Of a DNA stretch of 64,000 nucleotides, positions 10,641-23,497 are shown in pieces. Numbering within the stretch: position 1 is the first letter of the stretch; every line of letters starts with the position of its first letter. A program made the translations under genes and the position numbers. The DNA comes from Alisma plantago-aquatica. Its lineage: Eukaryota > Streptophyta > Magnoliopsida > Alismatales > Alismataceae. The notes under the pieces are model-generated. The model saw only the letters and a program-made list of their open reading frames with translations. It did not search any database and was not told where the DNA came from. The DNA lies in assembly GCA_963693085.1 (NCBI GenBank), contig OY856409.1, positions 1,165,271,249 through 1,165,335,248 of the forward strand. The letters run 5' to 3'.

Positions 10641-11264
10641 GATGATATCTCTATGTCTCCTAAATAAGATGATGATACTCCTCTATGTTTATCTCATATT
10701 TATTGATCATTTGCTATTTTTATTGCTTAAATTGCCAAGTTAAATGCATTGTTTTTGCTCAAAATTGGTCTTATTTTCAAAAGGATCATTTATTATAAAA
10801 TCATAGCCAATGATAGTTAAAAATGTCTATATATGCTTCATATACATGATCGGCTAGTAAAATGCATTTATATCGGGCTCTTAGACCCTGAAATTGATTT
10901 TCTAATCTTTGTGGCAGACCTTGATGTCGGCTGTGTGTCCTGGGATAACTCGTTCGATGGGCTGCCTGAGGACTGAACTACACACAACACCACCCTAGTT
11001 ATCCAAACTGCAAACTTGACTCAAAACATGGTACTGTAACTGACAAGTGGGTTCAATCGACTTCCCTCTCAACTATCAGAAGTTGACTAAAAACACCCCA
11101 TTTCAGTTCTTCCTCCAACCCTAGACCCCTTCCTACCTCTTTCCTACCCTATCCTAGCCCAAGTCCTTGCTTCAAACCCACCTAGGTCATTTATGAGTGT
11201 TCTTTATACTGATCCTCCAGTCAAGATCCCAATTTCATTTCTTCTTCTCTTGGTTCTCATCCAC

Positions 11265-12899
11265 CATGGCTACCAGTAGGAAGAAGCAAAACTGCTTAGC
11301 TAGGAACACCTCAAACCCTACCACAACTCTAGCCACTTTCATCCTTGGGTATGATGGTGCCTAATTAATACATACACAAGTTGTTAATTAGTATAAGGAG
11401 TTTCTTCCTCGTGCCTCTTTCCCCTTTTGAGATTTGGATGAGACTAAGGATGAACTCTTGAAGAGTATCAAGAAGCTCTTTCTTGACCAATGTCTTGGTG
11501 CTCCCTGCGTTGAATGATATTATTTTTATACTTCTCATGGTAGCACTAAGGTTGTCCATGAGTTTTATGCCAATATAACTCAAAAATACACCACCTTTGT
11601 ACCTCCACCTAGCACCCAGATCATCTTAACATCAATGGTTGTAGGGACTCGACTCACAATCATTGAAGAGATCCTCAATAGCTGCTTGGTTCGAACCTTG
11701 TACACTACCAAATAGGCATCTACTTATGCCACTCACCTAGATTTTCTTTATCCTGAGGAGTTCTACAAAAGCTTTGAACCAAAATTATCTTTGTATGATA
11801 TTCACAAAGCTTTGAAGAAGCCTAAACTGCCTTTTAGGAAGAGGTCCATCCTACCTTCATCTTCCACAGACCTGAAGACATGCATCATTACAGTCATAGT
11901 AAACTGTAGAGAACTTTGCAGTGATTGTTTATTGTATCCTTTGGGATATTCAAGTCAAATGTGCCAGATACATTCTTCATCACATGAGTTGCTTTGACTC
12001 AGAAAAAAACACCCATGATTCCCAACCTCCTTATCCCAATCTAATCTGTGGTCTTTTTCATTTCCCCACTGAAAAATCCCTTTCTAAAGACTTGAACTAT
12101 CCTATAAATGGGAAAGGTATGTGTATTAGTGAAACCACAATCAAGAAGTCTTCCATGCCCTCTAACTCATTCACTCCTGGTGCTTCCTCTTCCACCCAAC
12201 CTCATCCTCCTCCTCCTACAGGACCTACTAGGGATTCTTTTTCTATATCAAGTGAGACCCTCATGGGTTACATGATGAACCAGAATGCCTATCAGATGTA
12301 GGTCTAGGAACACCTTCACCATGATATTGTCCACATCATTTTAAACATGAAGTTATCCTTCCCTAACCCATACCCATCATACCAACCTTTTTTCTCTACC
12401 ACTATTATGCCACTTATGCATATGATCGATTTTGTCCTACCACCAGTATGCCTCTTCCGTTGTACGCCCTGCCTCTGATGCTGGATCTACACCTACTTCC
12501 TCTCATCCATAGATGAGTTCCACTCAGTTGACTGCCCTTCCACCTGGCCCTGCCACTGCTATACTTGATGACTTTGATGGGGTTTCTACACCCTCTTATG
12601 AGCAAGCTATAGCCTTGCTTGCCACTGTGATGTCTTGGCGTGAGCAACATCTTTGATGTCCAACCACTTGCTCCTTTGATCCTACTAATGACATGGAGGT
12701 AGTCAAAGAAGCTGATTAAGAGGCTGAGGATGATGATGACAATATTGATGGTGACATAGAAGGTTCTCATGATGATGGAGTTGATGATGGTGATGAGGCT
12801 ACTGGTGCTCCTGCATCTTCTGTGCACCCTGAGCATTCCAGTGACGAGGATTACAATCCTACTGAGGATGAACACGACTTAGATGATATATATGATTAG
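11265..12899 (+). pseudogene. Env-like/additional ORF of a Sirevirus, degenerate
   Basis: A decayed reading frame starts at the ATG at 11265 (MATSRKKQN) and shows several in-frame stops and at least one frameshift near 11890-11930. A central segment with VHEFYANI, TFVPPPSTQ and EEILNSCLVRTLY resembles the conserved part of plant transposon proteins found downstream of pol in Sireviruses, the so-called env-like ORF. Near the end it becomes Pro/Ser/Thr-rich and then strongly acidic (Asp/Glu runs at about 12720-12890), ending in DDIYD and a stop. It lies between the pol tail and the polypurine tracts, as expected. The function of such proteins is not established; similarity to a viral envelope is structural at best. 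The assignment rests on position and short motifs. Confidence 0.55.
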
Positions 12900-13502
12900 T
12901 TCTTAGGTCTTAGAATGTCCATGTATTTGTCATTTTGTGAATTTAACATGTATTAGCATTGGGAACCTATATCTGAGGCCACTATTTTATTTCTTCATGT
13001 CGTTATTTGATGTTTTGTTTTCATCATGAACTGATTTTAGTTGTACTCATTATATTTGTACCGTAAACACTTTGTTCAGTTACCATATGAGTCTCGGTGT
13101 ATACACATTTATATTTTTTAATTATGACTTAATGTTCTCAGTTCTCTCTACCTACTTTTGTGTTTGGTGCATGCATGTGATATTTTTAAGTTGGACAAGA
13201 CCAGACCTATCTCTTCTACCCCTCCATTTTCATATGAAAAAGGGGGAGGAATAGCTTGTCACATATTGAAATTGACCTTTACATTGCATATTTCTTGCTT
13301 ATTGAAGATTGCATAGCATATATATGTGGTGGCTGTGCTTTTGGAGGAACTAAACTTATAGGTATATGTAAGCAAAAATTAAGGGGGAACAATTTCTATC
13401 ATACATTCATGTATCCCCTACATATCAAAGGTAAAATGATTAAAATTTCAATCCTTTTCAATATGTTAAGGAATAGTTTGTCATCTTCAGAAAGGGGGAG
13501 AA
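12900..13502 (+). other. 3' untranslated region with three polypurine tracts
   Basis: No coding content. Three GGGGGA tracts occur at 13236-13250, 13379-13389 and 13489-13502; the last abuts the LTR. This repeats the multiple-tract layout seen in the TR-GAG and is typical of Sireviruses. Confidence 0.75.
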
Positions 13503-13817
13503 TTTTGACCTAAGAGTTATACATTGTCCATTTTTTGATGACGACTCAACCATTCCATTCATGTGTATCTAATATGTCTATTTTGAGATCAATTTTAGGT
13601 ATTAGCTACACGAAGAGGATGAAATTTGCAAGCCCTAGTTTGCCAAAATCAATGCAAATGCAAGCTTTGAAGGTCAAATAGTAAACCTATTAGAATCATG
13701 TTATAAATCATTTTTATAAATGTATAACTTGTAACTAAGATTAATGGAGATTTAGAGCACTTAATCGACCATTTAAGCACTTTTTGTGCATTTATCATAA
13801 GTTGGAACAAGTTGTCA

Positions 13818-14047
13818 TGTCGGGAAAGTTTATCCTGGTGACAACTCAGCCGATGGCTAGTTTGGCTTTTGGCAATGTCTAGGGTCTGTCGAGTTTGTGA
13901 TGGTAACAACTTGACCAAAACACTACACAAGAAAAACAACTTAAAGCTGTCAATTGACTTTCATCCCAGACCAAATAAACTGAAAACTTCAAATTATTTT
14001 GTTATATAACGTTGTCTGTCAAGTTTTCTAAAACGCAACTCGGCTGA
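13818..14047 (+). repeat. Decayed U3 inverted-motif pairs
   Basis: Three pairs of TGTCG(A/G)..GTTT-type half-sites facing AACT(C/T)(A/G)(G/A)C(C/T)GA-type half-sites can be followed. They match the TR-GAG U3 array in motif, arrangement and position relative to the TATA box despite strong sequence decay. Confidence 0.55.
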
Positions 14048-14184
14048 CAACATTATACGGTAAAGTGTAGAAAAGTGTTTCTAGTCATTGGAATGTTACC
14101 AAACTAGAAAATATATCTATTGGAACACCCAGAATGGCTAGAATTTGATCCTAAGTGTCTGTATTGGCTAGTAGGCAACCTTAA

Positions 14185-14196
14185 CTATAAATAGGG
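14185..14196 (+). promoter_or_regulatory. TATA box of the Sirevirus LTR
   Basis: Reads CTATAAATAGGG, followed by ACCCTTGGACTTCATTCC, nearly the same context as the TR-GAG LTR core promoter. Transcription would start about 30 bp downstream and run into gag. Confidence 0.75.
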
Positions 14197-14888
14197 ACCC
14201 TTGGACTTCATTCCAAATTTGCCTTCTATGCTTACTTGCCATAGTTGAGTAATTTTGCCTCCAAGAGCCCCTAATCTCACTCAAGCTTGTTTTCTAATAT
14301 GCATCCAATTGAGTGAGTTAGGATCCTTGTAAGAGAGCTTATCTAATATATATATTGTGAAGCTCTCCACTCCTCCTCCTAACCTCTCTCTAGTGAACTG
14401 GTGACTTGAAGGTGATCTCCTCAAAGAAGGAGGTGGACTTCCTTGAAGATGGAAGGGTGATCCAAGGAATATGATCTTCTAAAAAATTGGGTAAGACCTT
14501 GATGATGGTGGAAGATTCTTGGTAGGTAGATATGTAAGTCCTTTGTAATGATTATTGTCTCCTTGACCCTAAAAGGAATGCTAGTTTACCCCTTGTTCTT
14601 GAAAAAGGTGGTCTATATGTTGTAACTTTTATAGTGGATTATAAGAAGTCTGACATAGTTGAAAATCCTAGAGATTGACCCCTCTAGGTAGTGGATGTAC
14701 ATCTCCTATATTGGAGGTTGGAACCACTATACATGTTAGCCTTATTTTGGTATTTGTTCAATCTCTCTCCCTCCCTTGCTTTTCAATATTGTAACATCTT
14801 TTAGCAAATATCTTCAAGGTCTAATGTGTTTTGTTTAAGTGATTTTATCTCTATTCATTCCCCCTCTACAACCCATAGATTCAAAAAT

Positions 14889-14900
14889 TGGTATCATGGT
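14889..14900 (+). other. Degenerate tRNA-iMet primer binding site
   Basis: TGGTATCATGGT in place of the standard TGGTATCAGAGC, directly after the LTR. It marks the start of the right-hand Sirevirus copy. Confidence 0.75.
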
Positions 14901-14939
14901 GTGGTCTTCCCCAAATAAGTACTCCAACGAGACAAGAAG

Positions 14940-16800
14940 ATGGGCAAAAATCTATTGGGATCTCTCAACATTGAGGATAGCTTCTCCACGCGTCCACCCA
15001 TATTTTATGGCACAAACTTCCTATACTGAAGGAGGAGAATGAAATTATACATCCAAGGCATGAGACATGACATGTGATGGTTTTTGGGTTTCCATACAAT
15101 GAGTGAAGGGAGAAGTTGCTACTTGGGAGGAGGCTACCTTAAAGAAAGCTCAACTCAATGCAAAAGCCATTAGAATCATTTGCTCCACCCTCACACTAAC
15201 ATAGTTCAACCAAATTTATTCTCAGGATAAATCCTATGGGATTCATAACAAGATTTGTATCACTTATGAAGGCATCAAGCAAGCCAAAGAATCCAAGGTG
15301 TATATTCTCAATGGTTTTCTTGAAAATTTCAAGATGGGGAACAAGGAAAGAGTTGTTGAAATGTATTCAAAACTGAACACTATTTTGAATGGGCTTGTGA
15401 CTTTGGGTCAGCCTATGGATCAAGGAAATATCAATTTAAAGATCCTTATATCTCTCCCCAAGTGGTGAAAATAAAGGTGACCATCATTAACGAAACAAAG
15501 TCTCTTGGTCAAATTCCCATTGAAGAACTCGTAGGAAATCTGTAAGCTTGTGAAGTGAGACCTGACAAGTAAGAAGAAGAAGAATAGATATAAAAGTAAT
15601 ATATAAGAAGGAGAAGGAAAGTGCATTATAATATAATATTGAAGTTATTGTGTGGCAACAAGCTACTAGGAAAGATTCTCCACCTTCAAGTGAAGATGAC
15701 TCCCCTAGTGACCTTGAAGCCCATTACTCAAAGGGAAAGCTTGTTAAGGGAAAACCCTCCTCTACTCCTAGATTATATGAGTGTGGTTAAAAGGGAAATT
15801 ACAAAAATGAGTGTCCAAAAGCCAAGATGTCACACAAGAATATAAACCATATGGAGAAGGAGGACTACAACAAGGAGAGTAAATTCAAGAAGAAGGATAA
15901 GAAACAAAGAAGGGGCAAACATGCATCCCATGCCACTTGGGAGGAGTCTTTTTCTAGTGATTCTATCTCAATTGAAGGATAATGTTACATTTCCCTCATG
16001 AATATCACAAGTGAAGAGGTTAGTGAGGTAGGTGAGGTAAGTTTTAATGAACATTAAAAACATGCTCTTATCAATATGATTCATGCTTTGCATTCTTCTT
16101 ACCCAAAGTGCAAATCTAAAAAGAAGATCTTGGGGAAAATAATACATGATTTACATGCTAGAATTGCATTTCTTGAAAAAAATGAGAAAACTCATAATTA
16201 TATCATGCATTCATTTCAAGAGCAATTCCTTGAGCTTAAACTTCAATATAATGATGTTGAAACTGAAAATGGTATTTACTTAAAGAAAATGAATGATCTT
16301 AAAGATGAAAATCAAATTCATATTGATGAACTTGTCAATCTTGAATTGAAAATGTTAGGCTTATTTCTAGAGTGAATGATCTTGAATCTAGAACTATATT
16401 GCCTAGTAAAGAAGTAGCTATCCTAACTCTTGAAAAGGATTATTGTTTAATAAAATCCCTCTATTTGGAGGTTGACATATTGCATACTCAAGATGATCCT
16501 GCTAATATTTCTTCTACAATGATAACTCTTCGTGATGATAGTTATATTCTTAGAGCATCCTTGAAAAATTCCTCAAATGGAAAAAGTCCCTTAATGAAGT
16601 CTTATAACACTCTACTAACCAATTGGGTAGTAGTGGTTGGGGATATGAGGGAGGGACAAAGAGCAAGTGCAAATGTTAGAAAAAGATAAAGGGAACTCAA
16701 ATATACCATGGAGAGACTTACGTCTCTAAGACTTCAATGGTTTGTTCTCATTGTGAGAGTGCTGATAATTACTCTACATTTTTATCCTTATAAGAAGAAA
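14940..16800 (+). pseudogene. Sirevirus gag, degenerate
   Basis: The start (MGKNLLGSLNIEDSFS...) parallels the TR-GAG protein. Recognisable pieces follow: KLYIQGM, ITYEGIKQAKESKVYILNG, FLENFKMGNKERV and VEMYSKLNTILNGLVTLGQPM, then a decayed first zinc knuckle near 15780-15815. A Glu/Asn/Lys-rich coiled-coil-like stretch covers 16076-16690. The second knuckle near 16745 keeps CSHC but has lost its His and last Cys. Frameshifts and stops are frequent, so no functional Gag could be made. It is the older relative of the intact gag at 6269-8140. Confidence 0.8.
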
Positions 16801-16889
16801 GGGACTAACCCAAACATGAAATGGGTCCTCAAGATAATTCTAGATCCCAAAGTTTGAATAGGGCACCAACCTCTCATCTTTTTGTAGGA

Positions 16890-17045
16890 AAAAGGAAAAT
16901 GGATTGTTGATAGTAGATGCTCCAAGAATATGACAGGTGTGAGGACCACTTCAACACCTTAACAAAAAGAAAAAGGAGGCTCTGTGAATTTTGGGGACAA
17001 CAAGAAAGACAAAGCACTAGGTGAGGGTGATGTAGGTGATTCACC
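16890..17045 (+). pseudogene. Copia aspartic protease remnant
   Basis: WIVDSRCSKNMTG corresponds to the Copia protease active-site block (usual form W-hydrophobic-hydrophobic-DSGCSRHMTG). The catalytic Asp is kept but the Gly after Ser is Arg. It lies between gag and the pre-integrase segment, the normal Copia order. Confidence 0.75.
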
Positions 17046-17923
17046 ATGCATAAAAATGTTCTTCTTATGGATGTCCTACATAAGGATTTAATTATTGTTA
17101 TTCAACTATGTGACAATGGATATCTCGTTCTTTTTACTTCTCATGAATGCTTTCTTCTAGATTCCCTCACTTGTAATGTCATATATAAGGGAACTAGAAA
17201 TGCAAATCTTTATATTATTGTTCTTGACTCTCTTAATCCAATTATTGGTAAATGAATAGTTGTTGATAAGAATGATAAATCTTTGTAGCATTGTAGGCTT
17301 AGTCATGTAAATATACATCAATTGAAGAAGTTGAGCAAAATGAAGTTGGTCAAAGGACTTCCTAAATTGGACTTTGAGAAGGATGAGGAATACCAACCTT
17401 GCACACAAGGAAAGCAAACTAAGTGCTCCTTTAAATCCAAAGGAGTCCTTAGCACCAAGATATTTCATGAACTTCTTCACATTGATCTATTTGGGCCAAT
17501 GAGAACTCAAATGCTTTGTGGTAGAATGTATTGACTAGTGATTGTCGATGATTTCTCTCTCTTTACTTAGACTTTCCTCTTGATTGCAAAGAGTGATACA
17601 CTTGATGTTTTCTTTACTTTTTACAAAAGAATTGGGAAAGAAACTTCATGTCAAATCATCTCTATCTGTAGTGACCATGGGGGAGAATTTGACAATGAAT
17701 TGTTTTAAAAGTTTTGTGAAAAATTTGGCTACTTTCACAACTTTTCTTCCCCTTGTACACCTCAACAAAATGGGATAGTAGAGAGGAAGAATAGGTCATT
17801 ACAAGAGATGGATAATACAATACTATTGGAGTATGACACTCCCAAGAATTTTTGTATCGATGTCGTTAGCACCGCTTCTTCTGTGCAAAATTGGGTTTTC
17901 ACACATCCTTTATCTAAGAAAAC
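17046..17923 (+). pseudogene. GAG-pre-integrase and integrase core, 5' part
   Basis: A pre-integrase segment (about 17046-17330) is followed by the zinc-binding region (HCRLSHVN, a damaged CTQGKQTKCSF) and the DDE core: HIDLFGPM keeps the first Asp, SDHGGEFDN the second, and IVERKNRSLQEM the Glu. Frameshifts and stops interrupt it. At 17923 the LARD cuts the gene; it resumes at 26934 with TRYELWHGKKPSI, the next conserved block of the same domain. Confidence 0.85.
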
Positions 17924-20900
17924 TGTGAAAACCTAGTTTTTCTCATTCCTCACATGTACTATATTTCTCTCTCTATTATACCTAAAACAACCCAAGTGCA
18001 TATTAATTCTATAGTTGGAGTGTGGTGATGCTCTAATTCTATCATACCAATGACCAATTTCACAAGGTGTGCCTTTGATTTGCTCTTTTGATCTAAGTTT
18101 CATTCTTTAATGATTCACCACTTTGTAATTAACTTTGACCATGATTCATATGATCACATTTCTCTATTATATATTTCATGAGATAGAGGATTCAACTAGC
18201 TTTTCATTGGTGCAAAATTTTTCTCAATCAGACCTTTAGAGCCCAAATTATAAATCTTTGAAGTTTGGTCAAATTCCATGTGTTTTAGGAGAATAATAAC
18301 CCAAATTTGAGCCTTATTCGACCCAATAAAAGGTGCGCAGCCCAGCATCCGCCACCCATGCTTTGCCCAAACCCTTGGCCGCGTCTCACCCTAATCGTTG
18401 GGTCACTCACACATGAATCTGATCCTAATCTAACGGCACCAGACTTGTCACCTTCCTTGGTCCGTACAAGGTCCCTGGTACTGTAGCAGCACAACCAATT
18501 GGCATCGACCCTTGGTCTTTTTGATAGATTGAAATACCCAAAATTAGTTTTCACCCCCTCCTTCCTTCCCTCAAATTTTCCTTCACACTCTCTCATTGTA
18601 GCTCGCCTCCTAGCAGCTCATTCAAACTACAACTGGCATGGCGCCCCTACTATTAGGCATGTTGGGGCTTCATCCCTCAGAGCTCCTTGGGCATCAATTT
18701 CTAGGACAATGACCCCACAACTCCCCTAATAGTCCAACTGGTGGATTCGTCTAGGCACATGAGCTGAGAGCTAGCCACGACCATAGCTTGAACGAGCTAC
18801 ACAACCAATGCCGTCGTGGATCAAACGGGCCAGAGTTTCTTGAGTATCGATATGTGATGTAGTGGCTTCTAGCCATTGGATATGCGTCTGGGTCCACGGA
18901 GGACCATAATCCAACGACCTAGGGTTGAGGCGGAGAATGGCGATAGCAAGAAGTTCCCAATCACTCAGTTGTGGTGCCAAGTGACTGGGGATGCCTCGTA
19001 GCTACTCGGTGGTGGTGAGACCAGAGAGGGAGAGGTTGGGAATCTCTGACTGAGCGGCATGACGCCAGATGTTGGATCAAAGATCAAGGGCGGTGGTCAT
19101 TTTGATGATTAATCAAAGTAACACCTAAGGTGGATTCCATATAGTTCTCATAAAAATCTTCTAAAATGCACATATTGCTCACCCCTTGGTCAAATCTAGT
19201 GATCCAATATACCAAATTTATCAACTCTAAAAGATCACAACTTGGGCATAGTTTCAGACCCTTAAATGCCTTCCTTTTCTCCTACTTTGCTAAGATACAA
19301 AGTTTGATCTTCATTGACTATGTTTAATGCACTTTTATGATCAAGATTAGGATTTTGATGCTTTTCTCCCTCTTGATGATGACATCAATATCTCTTTGGC
19401 ATATTTGAGTTAATTGAGGGTACTAATCACTCATATTGCTCATGAATGACTCTTAATGTACATTTGTGACTTGTTTGGACCTTAATGATGTATCTTATCC
19501 TATTCATGACTATTCTTAGTTACAAATGATATCTAAATGCTTATATATCATGAATATCAGTAGTTTGTTCTACCATATGGTACACATATCCACCTTTGTA
19601 CCCTTTTTGCTAGGTTTACTCACATGGCTCTAAATGTGTGGTTATGGCCTTTTATGGGAGTGCATGTTATACTCTTGCTTCAAGTGTTATGTTTGACCTA
19701 TCTTGTACATGATAATCTTTTATATCCTTGAAATCAATAACATTATGATGTGTTGTGACTTTAATGTCTACGATCCACCCTCTTTCTCTATTATGGTGTT
19801 TAAAACCCAAGTTTTCCTTTTATGACCTATGTGACTTGCATTGTGGTTCTTATACCTTAATGGTTATTTGTCTTCCTTGTGCTCCATTCTTGATGAGAAT
19901 GTAATTTATATGATTTTACCTCTCAAATCAGAGGTAGTATATCCCATATTATCTCCTTTATATGGGTGTTCTATCTAATCCATATGTTGTCTCCTAATGC
20001 TATATGTGAGCTATGTTGATACTTGCTTGTAAGTGAGATTGTTGATACCCAAGGTTGGGATTGTGATGCCTAGACTCTAGGGGACATCCACCTATATTGG
20101 AATGTGTTTCTTATGACATAATGTTGCTATTATAAATACTCTTTGATGCTTGGTTCTCATATCTTTGTGATCATGACCTTGTCTTCCCTATTGTGAGTCT
20201 TTTGACGCTAAAATCCAAGTAAGTAAATTTTTTTTTGGAATGTCCATATGAAACCATGGAATGACATGAATCTTAAACCGCACACCCATGATGGACCCTA
20301 AATCTGTAAGAGAACATCTAATGAACTAATAAGCAATGTTGAACCTAACTTGGCCAAAAATCCTAAAATGAAGCTAGTTAGGGTTAATGATGAGAATCTA
20401 ATGAATGCATGCAATCTTGTACTTAACCAGGTATGACTGGAAGCTAGATGATCAAGGATGAGTTAGGTTTGAATCTCTGAATCAGGTACATGCTTTAATA
20501 ATTATATGACTACAAATTTCTTGATTGAAACGAGATACATATGGATGCTTATTTATTTGCTCACATATTGCATGTAGTATTCTAGTATGTATTCGATGTT
20601 TGTCTCGTATCGTTATTTTGTAACTTACAAACATAATGCGTAGAAACTCCATTATACAATGTTGAAATAGGGTTATTCTCTATGACTTTAGTCATTGAGG
20701 TCCCTCACGAAGAAATAGGGTTAGCTCTTGGTGATGGCCTCGAGATCCCTCATATATAAAAGGGTTAGCTAATCTTGAGCACCCTTACAAACCCTTCCAA
20801 TGGGAATTTGGTCAAAGGCCTTATGAATACATGATATGATGGTATAGTTGGAGTAAAATGACATAAAACACAGGCTCTTGTTTTGCTAAATACTTAACTT

Positions 20901-21344
20901 GTTCATTATTGCTCATTTACTTCTGCAAATCTTTTCAAATTATTCAAGGCTTGTGTATATGTATCTTTTTGCCCTGTACTCGACACCTCGTGTGCTTGAC
21001 CTGCCTTGTTTCATGTATTTTATAGGTTCAAAGATTGATAGAAGTTGATGGTCTTAGTGAGCTATGTTAGGTGTACTTGTTGTAGGATCCCTAGTATACA
21101 TGAGAAGTCTTGTAAGAATGTACTCTTGAATATGTAATTGAAAGCTTGTAATAAAAGGATGTTGCTTAATAATATTGTTGAATGTTGAGATATTGTTGGT
21201 TCCTTTATCTTGTTATTTGTTCTAAGCTTATGGTTCCGCATTTTGCACTTTGGTAATACCATGCTAGGGAAAAATGTTTGGGTCCTATCTCCATTGACTT
21301 TAGAATCATTTGGAGTTAGGATTTTGGGTCACAAATGGTTCCCA
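17924..21344 (+). repeat. 5' LTR of the LARD
   Basis: Starts TGTGAAAACC and ends GGTTCCCA, with a small indel at the end relative to the 3' LTR. TATA box at 20752-20762 (ATATATAAAAG). Short ORFs inside show no domain and are disrupted in the other LTR copy. Confidence 0.9.
20752..20762 (+). promoter_or_regulatory. TATA box of the LARD 5' LTR
   Basis: ATATATAAAAG in a context (GGGTTAGCTAATCTTGAGCACCC) conserved in the other LTR at 26329 onward. It lies about 590 bp before the end of the LTR, a plausible promoter position. Confidence 0.55.
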
Positions 21345-23497
21345 AATAGATGGTATCAGAGCATGAACAATAACTATGCTAAAACATTTCTCACATGAAA
21401 CACAAACTAAACACAACCTTACATCTCAAACCTAGAAACTTAATGAGTTTTCCTTTGTGGACTATGTGGACTTAGCCTCTAGGTTAGAACCTAGATGTTC
21501 TAGAACTAGGTGTAGATTTGTATAATCCTTGGAGCCTTTCTTTTCTCCTCCTTTCCTATAGTATGGGATGTAGGTTTAGGAGGGTGAGAAAAGGGAGATC
21601 TTACTACAACCCTAGACATATGTTCGTGTTATGTGCTTAGGGTAGCTACACTGGTGTGCACAATGTTCTTGCTAGTTCTCTAGGTGTCATGGTACTAGAC
21701 TACCTAATGAGTGTGGTAACTCGTTTTGGTTTTGGGTTTTATTCAAATGGAGTATGGTGGTTTTCATCGCCTATATAAACGCTGGAGAAAATATATTTCA
21801 AGTACTAGTATATATGTACATATGAAAATGTTACCACATACAGAAAGGCAGTGAGTGTCCATGCAACCTAAGAGAAAGAGATGTAACATAAAGTCTAGAT
21901 GAGAGAGTTTAGATGATAGTTGTTGTCTAGAGCCATGAAAAGTTTAGGCTAGTAAGTAGCCTAGATAACCTAAGATAATGATAATGATGATGATGATGGT
22001 GATGATGATGATGATGACGATGACAACAATGATGATGATGATGTGATGTTATGAGAAGTTTCAAGATTATTCAAGTTATGTTTGATGATATGATAAGAGT
22101 TTGACCGTGCAACCCTAGCTAGACCTAACACCATGTGTGGTGTATACAACTTGGTTGATGTGCTAAACGTAGATAGTGGGTTGACATGCTTGCTTGTTCC
22201 TAGTCTTGTATATGATGAGATATGATGTGTAAGATATGGTTTCGGGCCAACATAGGCCTCAATATCTTTATTAAGGATGACCTCTAGTATGGGACATACA
22301 AAAAAGGGTGACCTCTTGATATGAGTCGACCCACCACGGGAGAAGGCCAGAGTACCCAAACTCCAAAATATGTGAAATGTTGAAAAATGTGCATGATGAA
22401 ATACATGATGATGAGTCTCTGTTTTGACTACTTATAAGTATATGAGTTGAGTTTCCTAGTGTGCAGTTACCTTGAAAATGTTGAACCCTAGATTTCTTAT
22501 GGAAATGTCTATCCTTAGAGAAAGAGGTAATTGAATATATGATGCTTGCTATATCGGTGAGGGAGATGTCCCAAGATTCTAAGATGATGTATATGATGTG
22601 TGATATCCATGATGAGCCTCATACTCGGGTTAGTAGTTGTATATAAAGGAATCTAGTGGTTTCCCTTGTTTCTTGAAATATGGGTAGAAATTTTGTTATG
22701 GGTAGATGGTTGTGGTTATCATGTCTTGTTGGATATATATAGGTCTTAGAATGAGTGGCTTGAGTTTGTGGAGCTCATTTGAGATACAAGTGAGATAATT
22801 ATGAAACCCCAATGTTAAAAATGATGTTGCTCCTAGAATGATTCTCGACACATAAACTATCTCACTTAAATTAAAACTTAATTTATACACCATACGTCAC
22901 CCTCATGAGCTAGACCTCGTATGAAATCATACTGTACATGAAAGACATAATTTGGAATTATGTACTTGATGCAATGATGCCTTGATATCTTATCTTGAAA
23001 AAAACCGTGAATAATAGTTTAGTTTCAGATCTAAAATGAGAAATGATGAAATAATCGATTGAAATTGGTAGAATTTTGGGGGAAAACTAAAACATGTATG
23101 AAATCTAGTATAATGATGAAATGACACATTTGACGATAGTCTCATTTGGAAGTCATGATTGTGAACATGTTCAATTGAGAGTTGAACCCATAGATTTCGA
23201 TGATACACCTTGTTCTCGTATGAAGATAGGAACAAAAACCCTAATGCGATAGGGATATGGAATGTGAAACCCTAATGTTAAAAGGTTGTGGTATTATGGA
23301 AATAAACTATGTAATGCTTAAATCTATGAATCTGGATGGGTACACATCTAAATAGATGCTTATATGTGTGCCCCATTGTGGTGGATGCCTTGAAACTTAT
23401 GCTTGGTTTCCTAGAGCATGATGAATATGAAACATTGACCTTGGACTACGACATTGGAGGGATTTTGAGGATGAAATTTCTTTTAAGGAGGGAAGGA
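21345..23497 (+). other. Non-coding interior of the LARD
   Basis: Primer site TGGTATCAGAGCA at 21351-21363 and polypurine tract AAGGAGGGAAGGA at 23485-23497. Between them there is no gag or pol. A GAT/GATGAT microsatellite covers 21976-22047. The 129-codon minus-strand ORF at 21970-22359 is a Ser-rich reading of that microsatellite plus flank and is not called. Confidence 0.8.

Larger units (their letters stand above)
13503..14886 (+). repeat. LTR shared by two Sirevirus copies
   Basis: Polypurine tract and env-like ORF lie on its left, primer site and gag on its right, so one LTR serves as the 3' LTR of a left copy and the 5' LTR of a right copy. It is a diverged relative of the TR-GAG LTR: the start (TTTTGACC against TGTTGACT), a GATGA-GACT-AACCATTCCA stretch, the TATA context and the end before the primer site align. 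It carries three facing motif pairs at about 13818-14047, then the TATA box at 14185. The terminal TG has mutated. Confidence 0.75.

Noticed and set aside
12414..12875. 153-codon minus-strand ORF
   Set aside because: Antisense to the decayed env-like ORF with its acidic tail; no domain, and wrong strand for the element.
21970..22359. 129-codon minus-strand ORF ending in a Ser run
   Set aside because: The Ser run is the antisense of a GAT microsatellite in the LARD interior; the rest has no domain.
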